Part shown: in pieces, positions 45,089-52,131 of the stretch
Layout of the letters: each line of letters starts with the position of its first letter
Numbering within the stretch: position 1 is the first letter of the stretch
Assembly: GCF_041740695.1 (NCBI RefSeq)
Contig: NZ_JBGSLK010000108.1
Location: 124,001-188,000 of the forward strand
Reading direction: 5' to 3'
From: Haliscomenobacter sp041740695
GTDB lineage: Bacteria; Bacteroidota; Bacteroidia; Chitinophagales; Saprospiraceae
Length of the DNA: 64,000 nucleotides
Notes under the pieces: generated by a model
Told to the model about the DNA's origin: nothing
Seen by the model: only the letters and a program-made list of their open reading frames with translations
Database searches by the model: none
Program-made: the position numbers and the translations under genes

Positions 45089-45943
45089 CTCCTTCTTCCA
45101 TAAGAACCAAGGCACCAAAAAATGTGGAAAACGAATGAGCAACTCATACACCCACATTTGCAACCAGTTTTCGAAAAAATCGAAACTGAAATAGCTCCAC
45201 ACTCGTGCCAGCGAAGTCAACAATCCCCAAGCAACCAGATAGGAAAAAATCGCCGTTTTAAACCTTTTGGGCCAGAGCACTCCCAGCGCTGCCAATACAT
45301 CCAATACACCAATCAAAAACAAAAATTGCCGCGCCGGGTCTTCACCGATGCTCAGCGAGCGCATGGTCATTTCCAAAAAATTGCCAGGTATCGGGTAATA
45401 ACCCAAAGCGTACAGACCATGCCCAATAAAAGTAGCCGAAATGGCAGCTCTGGCCCCATATCGAATCCAGTATTCGGGAATGGAACCTTTGCTGCACACT
45501 GCCAACAACAATGGAGTAGTCCACTGCAGACTGTACTCAAGCAATTGCCCGATCTGCCAGCCGTATTCTTTCCAAACGACCAAGGCCAGCACTAACAATG
45601 CCCCACTAGCGGTAGTTAAGATGCTGCGGGCCAAACGAGGAAACCATTTAATACTTAAGGCCGCCCCAGCACTAAGCAAATAAAACCAGCCTATCCCTTG
45701 CGAAAAAAGCCGGATGCGTTCATCGTAAAGGGGGTTGCCCACGTATTCCGACCAGCTCAACCCAAAGACCACCGAGACCAGGTCTTTCATCCAATATTCA
45801 TCCCACAAAAACTCGCGGTACGGAGCATCCCAAAACAGGTGCTGCCAGGCTCGTCCCAGCAGTAGGCCGAAGGCCGCCGTCTGTAACAAGCGGAAGGAGC
45901 TGAAATGTTTAGGGTTGAACAATTGAAAGGATGGGTAGCGCAA
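45083..45943 (-). CDS. multi-pass membrane protein, unknown
   Basis: 286 residues from a TTG start at 45943, which is supported by the promoter at 45963-45993 (leader about 13 nt); there is no early ATG. Seven to eight helices are predicted, with GLLLGRAWQHLFWDAPYREFLWDEYWMKD near the start and ISATFIGHGLYALGYYPIPG in the middle. The DoxX-like helix pattern (FIGHG, LFLIGVLDVLAALGVLWPKR) is suggestive but not decisive. Function unknown. Its last codon lies in element C2, and palindrome C3 lies just upstream of its promoter. Confidence 0.7.
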   Translation of the reverse strand: MRYPSFQLFNPKHFSSFRLLQTAAFGLLLGRAWQHLFWDAPYREFLWDEYWMKDLVSVVFGLSWSEYVGNPLYDERIRLFSQGIGWFYLLSAGAALSIKWFPRLARSILTTASGALLVLALVVWKEYGWQIGQLLEYSLQWTTPLLLAVCSKGSIPEYWIRYGARAAISATFIGHGLYALGYYPIPGNFLEMTMRSLSIGEDPARQFLFLIGVLDVLAALGVLWPKRFKTAIFSYLVAWGLLTSLARVWSYFSFDFFENWLQMWVYELLIRFPHFLVPWFLWKKER

Positions 45944-45962
45944 GATTTGTTTTTTTGAGCCA

Positions 45963-45993
45963 CAAAGCTAAATAAAGTTGGGGAGTTGAGCAA
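45963..45993 (-). promoter_or_regulatory. Bacteroidota-type promoter for the membrane protein at 45083-45943
   Basis: Minus strand: TTG (45991-45993), 20 bp, TAGCTTTG (45963-45970), an exact TAnnTTTG match. The zero-loop palindrome C3 (45998-46043) lies immediately upstream of the -33 element. Confidence 0.55.
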
Positions 45994-45997
45994 TCGG

Positions 45998-46043
45998 CGC
46001 TTCGACTACGCTCTGCGACCGGTCGCAGAGCGTAGCCGAAGCG
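45998..46043. repeat. family C palindromic element, copy 3 (zero-loop palindrome)
   Basis: Two 23-bp arms directly abut at 46020/46021 with one mismatch (inner GCGACC|GGTCGC, outer CGCTTCG/CGAAGCG). It contains the family C core CGTAGCCGAAGCG. It can form a cruciform just upstream of a promoter. Confidence 0.9.
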
Positions 46044-46161
46044 AACTTTCCTTTCACCTACTTTCCCCCGCCATTGACCGACTATTCCAATTCCGGAATT
46101 TTTTTCCCTGTAACCTTGTACCAGAAATCAGCCGCCTGTGCGGATAAAAACCAACAACACC

Positions 46162-46803
46162 ATGAAAAAGATTCTATTTGTAGCCCTATTTTTGGTCTTT
46201 ATGCAATCGTGCATTACCTCTTTGCACCCACTGTACACCGATTCTACCCTGATTGCCAAAAAGGAATTGCTAGCGCTTTGGAAAGACAAAGAAGGCATGT
46301 ATTGGCGCTTCATGAAAGAGGACGATTCCAAATTGTATCGCCTGCGTTGCCGCTCAAAAAACATGACTGCCGTATACGCAGCCGGATTGGTGAAATTTGG
46401 CGACAATTACTTTTTAGATGTGCAAATGGAGGATGGACCGATTAGTGACGAGGAAGTTGCGCGTCTCAAGAAGGCCGAAGGCAATCCCGATCCAAAAGTC
46501 ACCAAGGGTGGTTCGGATCAAAACGATGTTGGCTTTTTGGCTTACAACATTCCCGGTCATAATTTTTACAAACTTGCTTTTAAGGGCGACAACATTTATG
46601 TTTACCCCTTTAATGATGATTATCTGGAAGACTTGTTCAAACAACGCAAGGTTCGCATCAAGCATGAGAAGGTAGAGTCTTCATTGACCGTTTTAACTGC
46701 CTCAACGCAGGAGTTGCAGGATTTTTTCAAAAAATACGGCGACGATCCCAAATTGTTCAAGGACGACGAACCTAAAGTACTCCGTAAACTGGTTAAAAAA
46801 TGA
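46162..46803 (+). CDS. lipoprotein of unknown function
   Basis: 213 residues from the ATG at 46162; the reading frame begins 24 bp earlier, but MKKILFVALFLVFMQSC gives a proper lipobox (MQSC, Cys17). The mature part is alpha/beta with no recognised domain. It is mostly charged and hydrophilic (FGDNYFLDVQMEDGPISDEE, PGHNFYKLAFKGDNIYVYPF). It overlaps the next gene's ATG by 4 bp (ATGA), so the two are translationally coupled, and the lipoprotein may be a sensor partner of the kinase. Confidence 0.8.
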   Translation: MKKILFVALFLVFMQSCITSLHPLYTDSTLIAKKELLALWKDKEGMYWRFMKEDDSKLYRLRCRSKNMTAVYAAGLVKFGDNYFLDVQMEDGPISDEEVARLKKAEGNPDPKVTKGGSDQNDVGFLAYNIPGHNFYKLAFKGDNIYVYPFNDDYLEDLFKQRKVRIKHEKVESSLTVLTASTQELQDFFKKYGDDPKLFKDDEPKVLRKLVKK

Positions 46804-47846
46804 AAAAATCAATCCTGGCCATTGTCCAAAATCAGTTCTTACAGCACCTGTTGTTTTGGGCAGTGGCCGGGTTTGTCATTTATCGCTTGACGGCATACAA
46901 CAACATTCCAACCCGCACCGATTTTTATTATACCTTTTTGTTCTTATGCCCCGCTTCCTGGGTGGTCTATTGGAACATTTTTTTGATCGATCGCCTGCTC
47001 CCCAAAGCCCAATATTGGAAATTTCTCCTGTTTACACTCCTGGTTTTGTGCAGCGGAGTCGCGGGGTATTTTTTAATCATGGAATACCTGGTTGACTACA
47101 TTTTCCCGGGTTATTACTTCATTTCTTATTATCAGCCACTGCAAATTTTGCTCTTCCTCAGTGTTTTTTGGTTGCTAAGCACACTTTTAAATCTTTCCAG
47201 TGGCTGGTTCCGCGAACAGGAGCAAAAACAAAAAATTCAGCAACTCGAAAAGCAAAAAACCCAGGCCGAACTCGATGCCCTCAAAGCCCAACTCGATCCT
47301 CATTTTTTGTTCAACAACCTGAATAGCCTCTACAGCCTCGCCTTGGAAGAGAACCCAAAAACCCCGGAGGCCATCCTTAAATTATCCGAAAATTTGCGCT
47401 ATGTGTTGTACGAAGGAGTAGGCGCAGAAGTGAGTTTGCAAAAAGAGATCCAACACTTGAGCAACTACTTCCAGTTGCAACAATGGCGGTTTGGGGAGGA
47501 AATGGAGATTACTCTGCAACTTGACTTGCCCGATACAAGGCTGACCATTGCTCCATTGCTTTTATTGCCTTTGTTGGAAAACAGCTTTAAACACGTGGGC
47601 CGCAACCGCAGCGGCCGCTACGCGGTGCAGGGAAAAATCAAATTACAGGAAGGGAAATTAATGGTATCGCTACAAAATACCATTGCCGTAGCTTATGAAA
47701 AAACTGATCAACCAATTGCAAGTGGGATTGGCTTGGTCAACTTGCAAAAACGTTTGGAGTTGTTGTATCCGGATAAGTATTATTTCAATACGATCAGTAC
47801 GGGAGATGAATTTGTAGCCAAATTGGAATTGCATTTGAAGACTTGA
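46800..47846 (+). CDS. LytS-type sensor histidine kinase, membrane-bound
   Basis: 348 residues. Four membrane helices (about 14-131) replace a dedicated sensor domain. A His_kinase-family phosphoacceptor segment (LDPHFLFNNLNSLYSLALEENP, His168) and a divergent GHKL ATPase end (LLPLLENSFKHVG, GIGLVNLQKRLELLYPDKY) follow. This is the LytS/AlgZ-like family that normally pairs with a LytTR response regulator, which is absent here; the downstream gene is convergent and encodes something else. An orphan kinase coupled to the lipoprotein at 46162-46803. Confidence 0.88.
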   Translation: MKKSILAIVQNQFLQHLLFWAVAGFVIYRLTAYNNIPTRTDFYYTFLFLCPASWVVYWNIFLIDRLLPKAQYWKFLLFTLLVLCSGVAGYFLIMEYLVDYIFPGYYFISYYQPLQILLFLSVFWLLSTLLNLSSGWFREQEQKQKIQQLEKQKTQAELDALKAQLDPHFLFNNLNSLYSLALEENPKTPEAILKLSENLRYVLYEGVGAEVSLQKEIQHLSNYFQLQQWRFGEEMEITLQLDLPDTRLTIAPLLLLPLLENSFKHVGRNRSGRYAVQGKIKLQEGKLMVSLQNTIAVAYEKTDQPIASGIGLVNLQKRLELLYPDKYYFNTISTGDEFVAKLELHLKT

Positions 47847-47885
47847 TCGGCCATAAGCATAGCCGATCAAGTACTCCAAAATTTG

Positions 47886-49586
47886 CTAATTCGGGTTTAG
47901 AACCCTCCGTATATCCGCTTCGTTGCGGATTGCACGATCAATGGTTTGGACTTTGAGTTTTACCCCTTTTTTAGGGTTGGACTGGGCCCATTCGGCTTTG
48001 GTTTTCACCAACGCGATTTTGCCATCCGGAGTCATCATCCACAAGAGGTACCCTTTTTTCTGGTCAAAATAAACCGTACTACCCCGGCCCGTGTGCAATT
48101 GATAAATGGATTGACCATTTTCATCACTCAAATAGGCCGTTTGATTGGGATAACGGGTACCGTTTTGGTCTTCAATCATGCGAATGCGGAAACTGCTTTT
48201 GGCCAGCGGCGCCGGGCGATCACAGTTCCAAATGCCAAAAGTATTGATGTCGAAAATGTGGCGCACTTTGCGCGTTTGGGTTGAGGCCGATGTGCCTTTA
48301 TCATTTGCTTCCTGGTTATAGCGACTTTCCAGGGCGGTAATTTTATCAGTGGTTCTTTTTTCCCATTCCGCCAATTTGGCTTCATAGACCTGTACCGCTT
48401 CGTCGTAGCTATTCTGAGCTCGTTCAAAATCTTTGCCCGTGATCACGGGTTGTACCAAAAGCCGGAGCTCATTGGCTTCTCCGATCAGGGTCAATTCGTA
48501 TTCCACTTCGCTCATGCGTTTCAGTCGAGCCGACTTCCACTCCAGGTTCAAGGCATTTTCGTTGAAGGGTGAACTATTGGGGCGCACTTGCCAAATTGCT
48601 CCTTTTTGCAGGCTGGCAATAGCTTCTTCTGAGCCAGGTTCTAGCGGGAGGCTGCCATCTTTCAAATCCAATTCAAAAGAAACAGCTTTTCCATCAGGTT
48701 TTACAGGTTTCATGGGGGCTTCCGGTTTCGGATCGGCCACGAGGACTGCCGCCTTTTCAGCGTTTAGTCGATCCGCAGGGCTTAATCCTTCCAGATGTTC
48801 TGCATTGGCTTCGGCTTCAAAAACCATGGCGCTTTTGCCATAAAAGACCCAATTGCGGGCTACAGTATCCAAATGGTATACTTTAAAAGAGGGCCAGGAG
48901 CCATCGGCTTGCACTGCGACATTGGAGAACAATTCGATGCGAATGGTTTTACCGGGTGCCATCCCTACGGGTTGGCCATTGTGCAAGGCCATGATCTCGA
49001 TCATGCCCGCTGATTGCAAGTAATGACGAGTACCCGCCGAATCGTAAGTCATCGGTACACCAGCCACGAAAAAGTCGACAGCGTCGTGCATTTCCCGATA
49101 ATAGATGTCTACGTCGCCAGACTCGATCAGTTGCCCCCGATCCGTTTGGAAAGCGGTACGAGGGATCACCAAGCGGGTTCCTGCATCCAGGTCCAGGGTG
49201 GCTCCTTCGGCGGCGTTGACTTTGATGGGACGGCCTTCTGGTTCAACACTTGCCAAGGGAGGGTTGACATAAGCTTGTTGAGCAAAATACGCATCGGCAA
49301 CCGCAAGGGATTGTTCAGGCGTAGGCAAGTCACCGAGGGAACGAACGATAAGTAGCAAAGCCACGGCTGCTGCCGCTGCCAATCCTGCTCCCATCACGAC
49401 CCAGCGCCGCATCCGGCTACCGATCTGCCCTTCGCGGGGCGAGGTAAACATCCGAATCACAGCACCCTCCTGCGGTGTTTCGGCGTTCCGGTGGGCCTCA
49501 AGCAGGGCATCGAAGTCCATGAACTTCTGGATGTCCTCCTGGCTAGGCTCCGGAGCATTGCGTTTTATGTTGTAATTGTTCCCCAT
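47886..49586 (-). CDS. single-helix membrane protein, putative anti-sigma partner
   Basis: 566 residues. A short N-terminal cytoplasmic part (about 1-55, EDIQKFMDFDALLEAHRNAETPQ) precedes one membrane helix (about 62-84, WVVMGAGLAAAAAVALLLIV). A large periplasmic region of beta strands and acidic helices follows, including a coiled-coil stretch (about 390-425). No known domain is certain. Position and topology (66 bp downstream of an ECF sigma gene, single-pass, cytoplasmic N-terminus) suggest an anti-sigma factor or its envelope sensor, but the N-terminus lacks a clear zinc-binding anti-sigma motif (H-x3-C-x2-C). Confidence 0.6.
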   Translation of the reverse strand: MGNNYNIKRNAPEPSQEDIQKFMDFDALLEAHRNAETPQEGAVIRMFTSPREGQIGSRMRRWVVMGAGLAAAAAVALLLIVRSLGDLPTPEQSLAVADAYFAQQAYVNPPLASVEPEGRPIKVNAAEGATLDLDAGTRLVIPRTAFQTDRGQLIESGDVDIYYREMHDAVDFFVAGVPMTYDSAGTRHYLQSAGMIEIMALHNGQPVGMAPGKTIRIELFSNVAVQADGSWPSFKVYHLDTVARNWVFYGKSAMVFEAEANAEHLEGLSPADRLNAEKAAVLVADPKPEAPMKPVKPDGKAVSFELDLKDGSLPLEPGSEEAIASLQKGAIWQVRPNSSPFNENALNLEWKSARLKRMSEVEYELTLIGEANELRLLVQPVITGKDFERAQNSYDEAVQVYEAKLAEWEKRTTDKITALESRYNQEANDKGTSASTQTRKVRHIFDINTFGIWNCDRPAPLAKSSFRIRMIEDQNGTRYPNQTAYLSDENGQSIYQLHTGRGSTVYFDQKKGYLLWMMTPDGKIALVKTKAEWAQSNPKKGVKLKVQTIDRAIRNEADIRRVLNPN

Positions 49587-49651
49587 AGTAACACGGTTTT
49601 GGATCGCAGTTACTCAGCAGATTGACTTTGAACACAGGTTGTGCGTCAAGT

Positions 49652-50272
49652 TCATCCTCCTGATAATCTACGTTTAAGACGTTCCAAAATTCGATGTACT
49701 TTAACCTTCGCATTGTTCTCAGTCATGCCGAGGATATCGGCAATTTCCTTGAACGATCTTTGCTCAAAAAAGCGCATTTCAATCAGTTGCATGTCGTCTC
49801 CCTTCAGGTTTTCCAGTGCCCCCAACATTTTGCGGCGCAACAACTCCATTTCTTCGGGATCGGTACCAATGTCGTCAATCAAATCATGCAAATGCAAATC
49901 GTTGACGCTGACCACCCGATTGTTTTGTTGTTGCCGAAAATGCTGGCTGACCTCGTTGACGGCAATGCGAAAAAGCCAAGCCGAAAACGGGACCCCCTGA
50001 AAGGTGTAGGTGTTAATCTTTTGGAGCGCTTTGAGAAAAACTTGCGAGCAAAGGTCGCCGGAGAGTTCCATATCGGACGTGCGCCGATGAATCAGTCGAA
50101 ATACAGACTCATAGTAACGTTCATACAACGGACGGAACAGTGCCGGGTTGCCCTGGGCTGCGCGGATTTCCTCCCACTCTTGGTGCAATGCAGACTCCGA
50201 AACAGTCTTAGCAGACCGATCCATCCATTCATTTTTTGCAAGGGTACGACTTATTTGCAAATTTGCGAACAT
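49652..50272 (-). CDS. ECF-family RNA polymerase sigma factor
   Basis: 206 residues from the ATG at 50272; an internal ATG at 50224 (MDRSAKTV) is a possible alternative. Sigma region 2 is clear (LYERYYESVFRLIHRRTSD, QVFLKALQKINTYTF, FSAWLFRIAVNEVSQHFR). So is region 4 (LIEMRFFEQRSFKEIADI, ENNAKVKVHRILERLKRRL). It directs transcription of an envelope or stress regulon. An ECF-like motif at 50303-50331 lies directly upstream, suggesting autoregulation. The membrane protein at 47886-49586 is probably its regulator. Confidence 0.92.
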   Translation of the reverse strand: MFANLQISRTLAKNEWMDRSAKTVSESALHQEWEEIRAAQGNPALFRPLYERYYESVFRLIHRRTSDMELSGDLCSQVFLKALQKINTYTFQGVPFSAWLFRIAVNEVSQHFRQQQNNRVVSVNDLHLHDLIDDIGTDPEEMELLRRKMLGALENLKGDDMQLIEMRFFEQRSFKEIADILGMTENNAKVKVHRILERLKRRLSGG

Positions 50273-50302
50273 CTGGACTTGTTTTCAGAGTAATTATTTT
50301 CC

Positions 50303-50331
50303 TATATAATACAGAAGGGGGAAAAGGTTAC
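50303..50331 (-). promoter_or_regulatory. candidate ECF-sigma promoter (GTAACC-N16-TTATATA)
   Basis: Minus strand: GTAACC (50326-50331), 16-bp spacer with a CCCCC run, TTATATA (50303-50309), about 30 bp before the sigma gene ATG. Matches the spacing at 4951-4979 and 51873-51901. Confidence 0.45.
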
Positions 50332-50340
50332 ACTTTTTTT

Positions 50341-50485
50341 AGTGAAAAGTGAAAAGTGAAAAGTGAAAAGCAATTCGCCAGTTGTTTTTCAACTGTTTCC
50401 CATGTTTTTTGCACCTAAAATTTGGAAGGATTGAAATGCCTTCCTAATTTTTTCACTTTTCACTTTTCACTTTTCACTTTTCACT
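50341..50485. repeat. inverted array of GTGAAAA heptamers
   Basis: Four direct AGTGAAA-type heptamers (50341-50369) are mirrored by the same number in reverse complement (about 50450-50485), a 29-36-bp stem made of tandem repeats. A small hairpin (GGAAGG/CCTTCC) lies in the loop. The right end covers the stop of the DUF4403 gene, so it probably terminates that transcript. Confidence 0.75.
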
Positions 50486-51854
50486 TATTCTTCTGGTCCA
50501 CCGTCACCTTCATGTCCCCCGCAATATCCAAGCCAATGTTGAAGCCAGTGGAACTGAGGCGGAGTTGGCCAATTTCGAGGCGGTGTACATTGCCAGCGAT
50601 GCGCAGGCCGGAGCCAATGCGGTAGTTGTTGAGTTCAGCTTGGAGCATGTTTTTCATTTCCTCCAGGTTGTATTTGAGCAGGAAATTCATGTTGTCCTGG
50701 ATGCGGTTTTTGACCGTGGTGCGCAGCAGCCAGGCACCGCCTTTCATGAGTACATTACGGGTTTCGAGGGTGAAATCCAGGTCTTTGATCTTGATTTTGT
50801 TGCTGTTTTGATCCAGCTCGGGCGTGCCCGTGAGGTAAATATTGCCGTTGTAGCTGCCCGTGAGGCGGGTACTGACCACGACCTTGTTGTCTTTACTGCC
50901 GTAAAATTTGAGGTCTTGTACCGTGACTTTACGTTTGCCGGAGGAGTAGGTTTCGCCCAACACTTGTTCTTTAGCGATGCGCTCGGCTTCTTCCCAGGCC
51001 ACGTTGGTGTTGAGGTACATTTCAATGCCAGGGGCCAGGGCGGTGTACATGGTCAGGGGTGGCAATTTTTCCGCCTCCTTGTCTTCGGGGCGTGGGCCGA
51101 CGCTCACCAGAGGTCTGGCTTCGATGACGATGGTGGTGCTCAAGGCGTTGTTGACAATCCCCACGGGTGTCATGCCGATGCTGGTGGGGTTGACCTGCAG
51201 CCAGGCGCTGTATTCCGGCGACACGAGCAGGGGTTGGTAGAACATGTCCCAGGTGTCCTGAATCACCCGGCTGAGGCCCAGGTAATCCTTGACCACATCG
51301 TCGATTTCGCGGCCAATCGATTTGCGGGTTTTGTTCAGCACCAGGTCCACCAATGAACCAATGGGTACATTGATGCTGCCCATTTGTAGCGTGGGCCGTT
51401 TGAGCCAGCGGTAGCCGGAGATTTCCGTTTTGGTAACAATCGACCAATCGGGTTGGATGTTGTACTCCGTTTTGAGGTCGAGGGAAATGTCGCCCAGGGC
51501 ATTCAACATCCCCAACAAGCCTGCATTGTACTGGATGTCCAGAGCCAGAGGCAGCGAGAAGGAAATCGATTTGTTGTCAGCTTTGAAGCCAATATTGCCA
51601 AGTTTGGTGGCTTTGAGTTTCATGTTGTCACCATCGTCAAAGCTGTTGTCGTTGAAGAGTACCCCTTGTAGTTCTTCGTTGAGGGTGCGCTCCAGATCGG
51701 CAATTTTTAACTCGATGGGAATGTGCAAAACCGAGCGCTTTTCATCCGGCTCAGATGCATACAGTTCCATAGGTGGTTCTATTTTGCGTTGGGTTTGACA
51801 GGCCAGTGTTGCGGCCAAAAGAATGAGCAGTCCAAGTCGTTCAAGGGATTTCAT
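50481..51854 (-). CDS. DUF4403 family lipoprotein
   Basis: 457 residues from the ATG at 51854 (a GTG three codons upstream is in frame but lies closer to the promoter). N-terminus MKSLERLGLLILLAATLACQ has a lipobox (TLAC). The long beta-rich body (IPIELKIADLERTLNEELQGVLFND; WLKRPTLQMGSINVPIGSLVD; IEMYLNTNVAWEEAERIAKEQV) fits DUF4403, a family of lipid-binding-like (TULIP-type) envelope proteins. It is likely periplasmic, anchored in a membrane. The upstream ECF-like motif (51873-51901) links it to the sigma gene next door. Function unknown. Confidence 0.85.
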   Translation of the reverse strand: MKSLERLGLLILLAATLACQTQRKIEPPMELYASEPDEKRSVLHIPIELKIADLERTLNEELQGVLFNDNSFDDGDNMKLKATKLGNIGFKADNKSISFSLPLALDIQYNAGLLGMLNALGDISLDLKTEYNIQPDWSIVTKTEISGYRWLKRPTLQMGSINVPIGSLVDLVLNKTRKSIGREIDDVVKDYLGLSRVIQDTWDMFYQPLLVSPEYSAWLQVNPTSIGMTPVGIVNNALSTTIVIEARPLVSVGPRPEDKEAEKLPPLTMYTALAPGIEMYLNTNVAWEEAERIAKEQVLGETYSSGKRKVTVQDLKFYGSKDNKVVVSTRLTGSYNGNIYLTGTPELDQNSNKIKIKDLDFTLETRNVLMKGGAWLLRTTVKNRIQDNMNFLLKYNLEEMKNMLQAELNNYRIGSGLRIAGNVHRLEIGQLRLSSTGFNIGLDIAGDMKVTVDQKNK

Positions 51855-51872
51855 AGGTATCACTTTTGCTGT

Positions 51873-51901
51873 TAGTAACGAAAAAGGGGTAGGGAGGTTA
51901 C
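51873..51901 (-). promoter_or_regulatory. candidate ECF-sigma promoter (GTAACC-N16-GTTACTA)
   Basis: Minus strand: GTAACC (51896-51901), 16 bp including CCCC, GTTACTA (51873-51879), with a predicted 5' leader of about 10-15 nt to the ATG at 51854. Confidence 0.4.
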
Positions 51902-51956
51902 GTTTGGGGTGTAATTTTGGTAAAAATAGTTGAAATGGTGTAAATTTCTAAGCTGG

Positions 51957-52062
51957 GGTGAATCTATGGTGTCTGTGGTTTCTTAGGTGGTGAAATTATG
52001 TCCTGCTTCGCAGGTTTTTTCTTTTTCACCACCTAAGAAACCACAGACACTAAAGATTCACC
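51957..52062. repeat. family A palindromic element, copy 3
   Basis: 39-bp arms (51957-51995 and 52024-52062) pair with 2-3 mismatches. The inner half carries the CACCACCTAAGAAACC core of family A, and the centre is a CCTGC/GCAGG hairpin. It lies between divergent genes, upstream of the TonB receptor. Confidence 0.85.
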
Positions 52063-52131
52063 TTAGGAAAGTATGGTCATTTAGTAAAAAATATTCATAT
52101 TGTGTTGAGCAATCTAAACGCTGACAACACC

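Noticed and set aside
50341..50485. CRISPR array
   Set aside because: The heptamers are contiguous without spacers and are mirrored as an inverted repeat; no cas gene nearby.
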